Assembly: GCA_024529925.1 (NCBI GenBank)
Contig: JAFEUB010001412.1
Location: forward strand, 1,285,501-1,349,500
Source: Ophthalmolycus amberensis
Taxonomy: Eukaryota; Chordata; Actinopteri; Perciformes; Zoarcidae
Reading direction: 5' to 3'
Length of the DNA: 64,000 bases
The notes under the pieces are model-generated. The model did not search any database and was not told the DNA's origin. It worked only from the letters and a program-made list of their open reading frames with translations. Shown piece by piece: positions 23,936 to 34,318 of this stretch. The position numbers and the translations under genes are program-made. How positions within the stretch are numbered: position 1 is the stretch's first letter; each line of letters opens with the position of its first letter.

Positions 23936-25786
23936 ATGGGGCTCCCTTGGATCCTTGGCATACTCTTCGGTCTACAACTCACCCAAGCGCTAGAAATGGT
24001 GGAACCAGGCCCACCGACTGGGATCGTCCTACAAGGGACACCCGGACTCCTAATTACCCGTTGCGACCTCTACTCCCAGAGAGTCTACGTACGACTAGAC
24101 CCCTGGGACGTGTACCGTAAGCATATCCGATTGCCCCCACGGCTGACCGAAGGACGGTTGAGCGGAGTCCAAGCCCACGACACAGTCGACAGGGCCAAGC
24201 AGACGACCGCTCACATCCTCGACCAATTACACAAGTTCTTGGTCACTGAGGAGGATCTTAGCGGTAAGAACCGACCAAAGAGATTCCTCGGCGGTCTGCT
24301 CGTCGCAGCATCGGCCATTGGGTCCCTTTTCTCCATCGGCCTCTCGGCCGCCAACTCCATTAGCCTGAGCGCGCTCCAAAGACACATGGGCGAACTTGAC
24401 AAAGAAATGCCAGAGATCCAACAGCGAATCCAACTCCAACAAGCACAGTTACAGGGCCTGGGTAAAACCCTTCAGGGAACCATCGTCACTGTAAACTTAC
24501 ATTCCGCTCTCCTCAATAACACCTTGCATGCCTTAGCTACTCTCTCCGAAGTAGTCCAAGAAGACATAACCTATGTACGAGTAGTACGAGATTTAATGCA
24601 GGATCTCATCAGAGAAATCAGCTCATCGGTCAATAGCTTGACCAGTGGGAAAATCCCACCCTATCTGGTCCCTTTGGACCTTGTTGACAAAATCCTTAGA
24701 TCTGCGACCACTACTGTTCTGCAACCATCACAGGTACATCTAGCTTATAGTCTTGGCAGCGCCATCCCGATATCTGTAGATCCAAAGAACCTAGAAATAG
24801 GATTCATTCTGAATCTACCAATCATAGAGAGACAAAATGTATATCGAATGAAGTCAGTTTTGAATGTCGGATTCTGGAAAGGCGATACACATGTACACCT
24901 CACAACACCGCCAATCCTTGCTTACCATGACGACGATCTCTCCCTCTACCTCATCCCCAACCTAGGCATGTGTACAAAAACTAAAGACATCCACTGGGTC
25001 TGCCCGAGCAACCCTTTCGTTAGAGACGTAACAGGCTACCTCTGCGGCTTGAGAGCCGAGTCCCCTGAACAGAGGTGCCGAGGTAGCCTGTCCGTCAAGG
25101 ATGATGGTACGGAGACAAGAGTAGAACGAGCAGGCAACAGATGGCTGGTTAGCACCCCCGCCACCGAAGTCCTCGTATCATACGATCGCCATGACACCGC
25201 CACTAAGCTAACTTTACCAAATCAGACATTCTTTTTGACAGTTCCACAAGGAGCCACCCTGCACATCAAGGACATCGTCCTCCATTACCTCAACCCAGAC
25301 ACACACGATGTAGAGATTGAGATTATGGACGCCTTCAAGGGTCACAACCTCACCATTGATGATAACATCCAACAGCAGCTTCTAACAGAAGGGACGAAAT
25401 TGGTCCAGTTCAGCCTCAAACCCACTGGACTCACTACCACATTGTTTAACCACTTGATTAGGTCCACCCCCTTCCAGGCGACCAACCTCAGCATGCTAGC
25501 CTTGGGACTCCTTCTTAGTGGCTGGATAATCACAGCAATCGTCGCACATATTATGTACAAATACATCCAGAAGCCTAGGAGTAGAATCAGTAACCACTGT
25601 ATCCCTCCTCTGCTTCCCTTCTTTCTACCTCTTTCCCTTTTTATCCTTTGTGTTTTGTTTTGTTTTATTTGGGTCGTTACGTTCTTTGACACTATACTGC
25701 AATGCTTGAAGTATTACAACATCATATTAGCGATTGAATTATTTGGGAATAATGTTTTGCTCACCTATGATTTGAATTGTGTATGA
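23936..25786 (+). CDS. env: Envelope glycoprotein of the LTR element
   Basis: An intact frame of 616 residues from the ATG at 23936; an in-frame GTG at 23924 is less likely. A signal peptide fills residues 1 to about 20. A short N-terminal part of about 95 residues ends in the basic site RPKR (113-116, 24272-24283). A Gly/Ala-rich hydrophobic stretch follows directly, as expected of a fusion peptide, then a long heptad-repeat region. N-glycosylation sequons occur (NNT, NQT, NLT, NLS). A membrane anchor lies at about 518-541 and a second hydrophobic stretch at about 557-581. A short first subunit with a long second one resembles F-type fusion proteins, as in insect errantivirus envelopes, more than typical retroviral SU-TM. 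It would act at the cell surface or virion. That it is unbroken fits the young age of the insertion. Confidence 0.85.
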   Translation: MGLPWILGILFGLQLTQALEMVEPGPPTGIVLQGTPGLLITRCDLYSQRVYVRLDPWDVYRKHIRLPPRLTEGRLSGVQAHDTVDRAKQTTAHILDQLHKFLVTEEDLSGKNRPKRFLGGLLVAASAIGSLFSIGLSAANSISLSALQRHMGELDKEMPEIQQRIQLQQAQLQGLGKTLQGTIVTVNLHSALLNNTLHALATLSEVVQEDITYVRVVRDLMQDLIREISSSVNSLTSGKIPPYLVPLDLVDKILRSATTTVLQPSQVHLAYSLGSAIPISVDPKNLEIGFILNLPIIERQNVYRMKSVLNVGFWKGDTHVHLTTPPILAYHDDDLSLYLIPNLGMCTKTKDIHWVCPSNPFVRDVTGYLCGLRAESPEQRCRGSLSVKDDGTETRVERAGNRWLVSTPATEVLVSYDRHDTATKLTLPNQTFFLTVPQGATLHIKDIVLHYLNPDTHDVEIEIMDAFKGHNLTIDDNIQQQLLTEGTKLVQFSLKPTGLTTTLFNHLIRSTPFQATNLSMLALGLLLSGWIITAIVAHIMYKYIQKPRSRISNHCIPPLLPFFLPLSLFILCVLFCFIWVVTFFDTILQCLKYYNIILAIELFGNNVLLTYDLNCV

Positions 25787-26053
25787 TAGTAGATGTAGGG
25801 AAAAGTAGTTAAAGTCATCTGCCCAGATGCCACCTTAGTTAGTACCCAGACACCAGTGAACTCTGAACTCTGAACTCTGAACATTGAACACTGCCTGCTA
25901 ACCACTGTTTTTGATCCCAGGAATACTTGGACTGTCTAACCTCTTCAGGTTCTCAGGAATATATGGACAGTTTGTTTTTCCCTATCACATGGATGTAAGT
26001 GCCAGCCCTTGGTTTGCTCTAAAGACCGTGACCCGCATCCCGCTCTTCAGACC
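25787..26053. other. env to 3' LTR spacer
   Basis: Non-coding, with short direct repeats of CTCTGAA at about 25861-25880. Confidence 0.6.
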
Positions 26054-26063
26054 AAAGGGGGGA
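26054..26063 (+). other. Polypurine tract
   Basis: AAAGGGGGGA abuts the 3' LTR and would prime plus-strand DNA synthesis. Confidence 0.85.
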
Positions 26064-27896
26064 TGTTGGGGTCTGGCGCCACCTGGTGGCTGGCTGAGCT
26101 CCTCACAGGCTTTGCCCTCTTCACAGTCTGACCTAGGATCTGATCCTTGCCCCTTTAAGATGACCCCCGCCTTCAGCCACCGGTCAGCAGGACCTTTCAT
26201 TGGCCGACAAGCCGTCTCCCGCTGTGCGCAGAGACCCGCTTATAAGCGCCAACGCAGCGAAACATCGCTCTCTTCGCTCTGGACTCCGTCCGGCTTCCAA
26301 GAAGATTCACGAGGATCCGATCGACCTCACCCTCCCCCTCATCTCAGCACGCACGTGTCCCTTTCGCTGGACGAAAACCGACTACGTCTATTCTGAGTTT
26401 AAGGCCTCGAGCCCGCGAGAAGCGCATCCTGACGCAGCCGCGTCCCACCTCCGTGTACACGACGGTGCCAGGGAGACCAGAACCTCTTCCTCCACTGACC
26501 ATTACCGGAAGATCACGAACGACACGTGTCTTAGCCGACGTTGGAACCCACAGGCCCTCCTCTCTGCAGCGAGGACGGTCGAACCAGCAGCCGCTCCCCA
26601 GCGTTCTGAAAAGCCGCTGCGCACTAGCCGCGCTGACCAGCTGCGTGAAAAGCCGCTCTTCCCAGACGCTTTTCTTTTTCTTCCGGGAGGAAGAAAACCA
26701 TTCATCGACCACCACTCGACAACGTTGTCAAAACGCATCTCAGAGTAAGGGTCTCGGTGTCTGGGCGTAGTTTAGCTTAAATTAACTTAAGTTTAATTCA
26801 GGCCATTCAGTTATATGTTATTATTCCCGTGTTTTTGTCGTGTTAAAGTCATTGTTTTCGTTGCTGAGAGATTGCGCAATCGTCGACGGAGCTCAGAAGC
26901 CCGTCCCATTGTGCGTTTCCTGTTTGATTGTTTGCTCTTTGGGATTTCTTTGATTTTCATTTGTTCTGGCTCTTTCCTTGAATCAATTCTGTGAGTGGAG
27001 TGTGGAACCGCCACTGTCGAGCACAAGTGTCGTTAGTTCGCGACGCGACAAACGGCAGCTTGTGTTTGACACGCTCGGCGACCCTCACTTCCACTACGAC
27101 GCGACACCGCACGCAGAAACTCTGATTCCTCTCTCTCTGCCTTTTATTCCTCTTGGTTTCCGTAATCTACACACACATAGAGCTCCGGATTGTGGGTGAA
27201 AACGCTCACCTATTGTTCTAACTCACGTGTGCGCCGTCACACGTGATCACATACAGCCGACCCCCCCCCCACCGCCATTTTGTCTAAGTCACTCGACTAC
27301 GCCCTCTGGTGGTAGGTTTTAGCTATAGCGCTTTAAGGCTTTCCCCCTTTTTGTCTGCGTCACTCGACGCCGCCATCTTTGTAGTTTTTAGCGGTAGCTT
27401 TAAGCCCCCCTTCCTTTACATACACAGACCCATACACACACACACACATACTTGTATTACATACATCATCACCCATTTTATTCATTTGTTAGGTTAGGCA
27501 TATAAAATTGTATGATAGCGTTGTTGGTTGTGATATTAATTGATCTGATCACTTATTATTTCGATTTAATAAATTCTGTTATATTTTAAAGAGCAGTCGT
27601 TTGTGATTACTTGTGCATATTTGTGTAATAAGGTTTGGATGTAGTGGTCTGTGTACGAACTTAAACCTTCACTGTCACCTCGAATGAATAGTCGCACACG
27701 ACTATTGACATTACGAGTGGCCACTAATTATGAGACTTAGTTTATCGTTTGGTTATTAGTCCCTGTTTACAGGGTGGTGCCCCGTTGTTATTAATAATCA
27801 TTAATAATTGTTACTTACATTAATAATTCTATTGATGTCAAGAATTCAGTTTCTTAAATGCTGATAACCCAAACACGCCCCTCTACGTTCCCAACA
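26064..27896 (+). repeat. 3' LTR
   Basis: 1833 bp, TGTTGGGGTC to CCAACA. Offset from the 5' LTR is constant except for one extra C in the run near 26165. TATA copy at 26240, poly(A) signal copy at 27568-27573. Confidence 0.93.
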
Positions 27897-27900
27897 CTGC
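27897..27900. repeat. LTR element target-site duplication, right
   Basis: CTGC, copy of 17352-17355. Confidence 0.8.
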
Positions 27901-28085
27901 TGCGACTTCATTTTGAACCATGTGGAAAGAGTACTATTGTACTCAAGCAAATGTATTATGCTGTACCTCCCGACCCGTGAACTCGGCCTTAAATGCAAAC
28001 ATTTAGGTTATATAACATATCATTTCCGGATTGCAGCGTGTCTTCTCTGGAACTCTGGAACTCTGTCCCTCTGCGGCGTGAAGAC

Positions 28086-28217
28086 GTTTCCACTCTTTAT
28101 ACTAAGCTAAGCTAACCGTCTCCTGTAGCTACACAATTAAGGGCCGAATGTGAGAGTGGAATCGATTTTCTCTTCTAACTCTCGGCAAGAATGGAAATGT
28201 GCGAAAATGTATTTCCT
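28086..28217. repeat. Palindromic MITE copy D, end fragment
   Basis: GTTTCCACTCTTTATACTAA, GCTAAGCTAACCG, ATGTGAGAGTGGAATCGATT, TCTAACTCTCGGCAAGAA and GTATTTCC follow the order of the MITE right arm. It may be the displaced right end of copy C or a separate copy. Confidence 0.65.
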
Positions 28218-31119
28218 GGAGCTTTTACTTGAAAGCTCAGTTGTAATTCTTCAGTAGGCTACAGTAAGCTATCAGATTGTTTGGTGTCTTGCATGTCAAA
28301 CATATTAAGTCAAGTTTACAGTCGTTGTGTAACTGCTTTAACTTCCAGATCACGGCTAGCAGGCAGAAAAGACTCAATTTATCTGTCACTCAACTCACTA
28401 AAAATAATATTTTCCTCAGTGTTGTCTTTCCTAAATATAGTCGCTGCATTCAGCTTAATACTGTTTTCATTCGTACATGGGCAGCGTTTGTTTGCTCAAT
28501 GTTCAGGGGGGGGGGGGGGGGGGGTCCCTAACTCAAAAATACAGTAAACCAGTTTAGATTTCCAGCACCATGAAGAACTGACAGCATACACAGCTGCTGA
28601 GGTCAACCACGGCCTATACATATTTATAATATCCAAATTGGGATATATGTACATTCTGTACTTTTTCTGCTTCCTGCCAGCTGGGACACTCATTGAGTCC
28701 AGCAGCAGTGAAAGCACAGAGGGAACAGCATGAAGAGTGGAGAGGTGAGGGTGTATATGGGCTGTCAATCAGCAGGAGCGTATTCCTCACGACGCAGTCC
28801 AGGGAGTAAAACGATCTCATGGCAAACGAAAGCCGAACCAGTCAGGATGAAGCAATAATGAAGACACATTCATCTGTATTATGTAACACATGTCTGTGCA
28901 TGTGTATGCTGAGCATGAGACGTAAGGAATGTGCAAGGAGACGGACGTGCATCTAAGCATGCAAGAAAGATACACGCAACTTGAAGTGTGTCTATGTGTT
29001 GATGAAAGTCAGCTGCACAAACAGGGCACCGGGGCACATTGTCTTTCATCTTGCCTTGTGTGACTTTGGTTTTGACGTCAAAGAGAAGAAATTGTACAGT
29101 GCTTATTTTGGCAAATTCTACAGGATGTTAAAAAAGCTAAGCACACGAAGACCTTTAAAAGTTTTGGCGTCACGAAAAAGGTAGAAGTCAAACATTTGTG
29201 TGGGAACTGAAAAGGTCGCTAGATACTGATGCCAAATGGGGACCATCCTTGTCTGAGGGACAGCGTGGTTGAGTCCTCGCAGGAAATCTCTCATATCCTC
29301 TCAGCCTGCTCGCTGTTTGCTCTGAAACCAAACCAGAGGGGGGAAATAATCTCACCTCGTCTCTCAGGACTGCTGGAGGCTGAAAGAAAAACTGCAGTTT
29401 TTCATTTGCTTCGTTGCCATGTCATATGCAGCATGCGGCTGCTGGGACAACAATAGCAGAGGGCCCCAGTGGGGAAATGGTCAGGGGTCAGGCTGAACAA
29501 ACAGAAATGATATTGCTCTCGCTTTGCACCACTGCGAGGCAGTAGTGTGTCTTAGCTGGCTGCCTGATGTTCTCAACATATTGTAGAATGGGAACTGGTT
29601 CAAGGCAAATGTTCTCCTCTGCATGCCAGTATGTATGGTGTGAATCAGGACCTGCTTATCTGCAACCATGTCTGTCTCTCCTCACTGATTTAATTCCGTT
29701 TTTTGACGGAAAATAAAGGCTGTTGAATTTAAATATTACTTGATGAGGACAATGTGATTTCCTTTAAATGTAAATATCGAAAATGTACTCTGCAAATTCC
29801 TAAACGCATCACTTTGAGTGAAAGAGTTCAAACAGTGACAATGTTACATGAGCAGGAAAGAGGCACAGGTGTAATAATTAACTATGGCTGCATTCCAATC
29901 AGGTGTACCAGTTTCAGGGTCCTGGCATTATGCAGGCCGACTCCCTGACATGCCTTTCTGGGACGCTCAATGTAACAGAGCCATTGTTAATGTGTAACAC
30001 CGCAGCTGTTCATGCTACAAAAAGTCAAAATCTCTAAATCCGGCTTTGAATAAAGCATCTAACATACAGTACATTCCTGACCACACCCCCCACCAGAAAA
30101 CAAAAAAACTGGTCTTGCTTATTTCTTCATCACTTATGATTATGATTATCAGTTATGACACCCGTAAAAAGCAGCATCCTCTTGTGTCCCTCCCTGAAGC
30201 TCTTTGAGATTTCTCTCTCCAGTTCATCCTGACTGATTTTTCTACTCAATCGCCAGGCAGTCATGACCTCCATTCACTCACCCTGAGCCCCAGTGATCGT
30301 GCAGTCAGCTGCTCATGAATATCTCATGGTATCACAAATGAGGAAGGTACTGTAGGGCAGGTGACATTTGGCTTAATCCAAGATAAGTGAGGTGGGCAGC
30401 AGGTGACACATCCCCAAAGACATGGTTTATGTGTGATCATGTAAATGTGTGCCCTGTTTGATGATGGGCGAGTTGTAATGTTGAGTCTCGCTTGGATATT
30501 CACATGCTGAGATGAGATAAGTAAGAAAAATAATTTCAGTAAAAAATGTATGAAGCCTTTTTCTTCCAACTTTCCTTCAGTTTCGTCTTCCAAATGAGTC
30601 CACATTTTCATTGGAGGTTTGTTCTTCATTTGAATATATTCAGTTATGCTTTCTGGCAAAGACAAGCGGGGAAAAAAATCAGTCAATATAAAATTCAAAA
30701 ATCTCATAAAATAGTCCCAAATGGAAAAGATCACAGATCACAGTTTGTCCGTGGGAAGCATGAGGTTTACGGCTTCCTCCCTCTTCTCATCCCCTTGTTC
30801 ATGACTGAGTCTGGGGCTGCACTGGGATTTACAGATGTTCTGTGTTTGAATCTGGGTAAAAGGTCACCACGCCGGCTCGGGATGGGAGCGGCCATTTTTG
30901 GAAATGGAATAAGCAGCTGTGGGGAGGTGTGGATCCAGTGATGATCAGTGACATACGACTGTATGGCTTAAGAGTTTGAATGAGAGGATACAGACTGAGA
31001 CAGACTCTCGCAAGACATGCACATTAATAAAAAATAAAACTAATGTTTATTGAATCCATTTGTTTAGTCTGTCTTCGAGTAAATATATAGTCTTGACCAC
31101 AATGAGACTATTAACCTGT
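28218..31119. other. Intergenic, no gene seen
   Basis: Holds a G19 run at 28506-28524 and otherwise ordinary AT-rich DNA. A 136-codon minus-strand frame at 30324-30734 has no family resemblance and no splice context. Confidence 0.4.
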
Positions 31120-31310
31120 TTGATCTTCTTGTTCTTGTTCATCTGTAATTATGATAAAATACATATAATGAAAGGATATAATTTGTAGCCCACTTTTGAC
31201 TCTTTGTACTCAAGTAACATTTTCAATGCATGACTATCGCTTGTAATGATGTATTTTTACACTTTGGTAGTATATATAAGTAAAAGATCGCAATACTTCA
31301 TCGACCACTG
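31120..31310. repeat. MITE end fragment, CAGTGGTGGAA family
   Basis: TGTACTCAAGTAACATTTTC, TTGTAATGATGTATTTTTAC and the end ATACTTCATCGACCACTG parallel the right end of the copy at 55951-56277. Left edge approximate. Confidence 0.6.
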
Positions 31311-32614
31311 ACACAGAAGTCAAAAGTGTTTATAACACCGACTGACAATATGTTGTTGAATTGTTGTGCAATTCTGTCTTTAAGGTCATGACGCAAACAA
31401 GCGTGAGTCATCCCACAATTACGGTATGAAAACAATTTCAAGCCGAACTGGATTTCTCTTGGACAGTTTGACTCATGCCAACTAACCTGCAACCTTGCAA
31501 CATAAAATTAGGCTCACAATCCACTTCAGGACATTTTATAAACCCACAGTGTACTTCATCACAGGCTCCTGAACAACCAGTTCGTCCTGTCTGACACACA
31601 CACACACACTGCAATTCATCTGAATCAAAGATTCTCCATTTGCCTGATTATGATGCAGACATCAAGCCAAAAGTGAAGGGGCGCTGCTATTCTTTCTGCC
31701 CCGTACCGGTCGCCCAGCTCACATACCTGCTGAGTTCAGTAGAGAAGAACTGCAATAAGACCTACACATTCTTTACATGTACAATCATGAAGATTGTGTA
31801 CAAGACGCTCATCAAGTTTTACTGTTACTGAATTTCTCTCAAGAAGCAGGTGTCTTTTTGAGATGCTCCTGCTTGTACCTGCCACAGACAAATACCTTTC
31901 AACCACTTAGCCCTATATTTCAGCACATATATATACATAAAAAAAGTATTCCATTCAGTAATAATCTTGCTAACTGAAAGGATACAAATCATCAATGCAG
32001 TTGATACAAATCTAATTTGACTGTGATGACCTCGTTGCTCCTCGGAAAAGATTGAGCAAGAGACAAGAATATTAACTGTGGCACAATAGGTTGTCAACGT
32101 GGAAACCCCTCTCCACCAAGGCTTACGGGAAAATAATGCGTGTTTGTTCTAGACAAATAAGTAAGGGCGATGTAATTCCTCTGCACTGATTGTCCTCTCT
32201 CAGCACTGTCAGCAGTCTCCCAGTTACCTTTCACCTACTTAGTCTGGGCTGCAGACAGGAGAGGGTTAAAGCAGCTCCTTCTTTGTGGTCTGGCCCCAGG
32301 ACCAGACCACGGAAGGCCTTTACGAGCACCCCGGCGGAGGTTGTAAAAAAAAAAAAAAAAAACCTACAGCCCCGTAATGTGGGCACTCTCTGTGCTGTGA
32401 ACTTTCCCCTAATTCTCACAGTCCTCACGTCTCCCCAGCAGTAGATATTTGCCGAGGAGCACCTCAGGCCAAATTATACGCATGCTCCCCTCCTGGCGTG
32501 TTCCACGGAGTCACTGACTTCATTCATTCCTCATTCATCCCCCAGATTATTAAGAAACCCTTTCTACAATAGCTGCTGGAATTGTTTTTTAAATGTGATC
32601 TCATCCATCAATCC
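31311..32614. other. Intergenic, no gene seen
   Basis: Contains a short CA repeat (about 31597-31610) and an A18 run (32345-32362). No coding exon supported. Confidence 0.4.
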
Positions 32615-33172
<558 letters not shown>

Positions 33173-34140
33173 TATATTTTTAAGGTCAGTTGTAGTGTAA
33201 AAGCATATGATTATAATCAGGCTAATTCAATTTAAAACAAATTAGGAAAATATTCTCTTCCATGTCCGGAAATCAGATTAACTGTTTTTTAAATGATGGC
33301 ATTTTACACTGTAGAACACTGTTGTCAAGAAATTGACTAGTATTTTTTTTAATTTTTTGTTGCACAGATCAATTCAGGTTCATTACTGTATTTCTGCCTG
33401 AATTCTCTCTCTTGTGAGGAAACTATCTCAGATGTAATGTGCAGTTTCCGTGATAATACAGATTTGAATCATAAATCTCTTTTTTCCCTCACAGGACCAA
33501 TAAAGTGAGGTTACAGGACGTGAATCGAGATCTTCCCTTCACGGCTGTGCAAATTAATGACACGGAGAAGAGGCTACAATTCTCCCCTCAGATGTGAATG
33601 TGCTCTATAAAGGTCTGGGCTTCATCCTTCATGGTGTGTGTGGTCCACTTACAGCATAACGGAATTTGCCACTTTCATTTTTAGAATTCAGCTATTTTAA
33701 GACTTCTGTTCAAACCAGACCAGTTTACTGTAAATGATGTCACACACGGTTACACTGGGTCTACAGATGTATTGTGATATGTTTTGGACGATCAAATATT
33801 GAATTAAATCTCCCAACAATCACACTGTTCCTTATTTTATGAGCTTCACGGGGGTTCACTTTCAACCAATGTCAGGGTGTTTCTGTGCTGATGAATGGAC
33901 CAACTCACTTCTTCAGAACCACATTACACTTTTGAATTCAGTAATGCTTCACATACATTGCACTGCTGAGGATAGCAACTGTTTAATACAGATAGTGTAG
34001 TCCCTATCTCCCACAGCGCACAGACGAATGCCTGTCTTCTTGTTGTATTATGTCCCTGCTCCGCCTCTGACATGAATAGTTAACAGAGAGGTGGAGGAGG
34101 GACAGAAACCTGAGAGTAACCGCACCCCTCCCTCTCCTCG
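33173..34140. other. Intergenic upstream of angptl4
   Basis: No exon seen. This is the likely distal promoter of angptl4, but I found no factor site I would defend. Confidence 0.4.
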
Positions 34141-34144
34141 GCTG

Positions 34145-34196
34145 GCCAATGGCAGGCTACTTACAGCTTAGAGTTGAGGGCTGTGAAACTATATAA
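34145..34196 (+). promoter_or_regulatory. angptl4 core promoter: CCAAT and TATA
   Basis: CCAAT at 34145-34149 is followed by CTATATAA at 34189-34196, 123 bp before the ATG. Start of transcription near 34222 is inferred from TATA spacing. Confidence 0.65.
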
Positions 34197-34318
34197 CAGT
34201 GGTGCTGTGAATCAGCAAGGAGCCGTAGATCTCAGATAAAAAATCACCCGCACACTTGTGCAACAGGAAATTATACACCATTTCGAGCAAAATCTCTGCA
34301 TCAAAATCAACAGTAGCA

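Larger units (their letters stand above)
17356..27896 (+). mobile_element. Endogenous LTR element with envelope, recently inserted, defective
   Basis: The element has two direct LTRs of about 1.83 kb, TGTTGG...CCAACA ends and a 4-bp duplication (CTGC at 17352-17355 and 27897-27900). A primer-binding site follows the 5' LTR and a polypurine tract precedes the 3' LTR. Inside, in order, are gag-like sequence, an aspartic protease, a reverse transcriptase with YVDD, then env. RNase H and integrase are absent, and gag has a frame offset, so this copy cannot replicate by itself. By RT and organisation it fits the Ty3/Gypsy-retrovirus range. An env-bearing vertebrate lineage such as lokiretroviruses is a candidate; I did not place it phylogenetically. 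Confidence 0.9.

Noticed and set aside
30324..30734. 136-codon minus-strand frame as a gene
   Set aside because: No domain, no splice or promoter context, and composition like the surrounding DNA.
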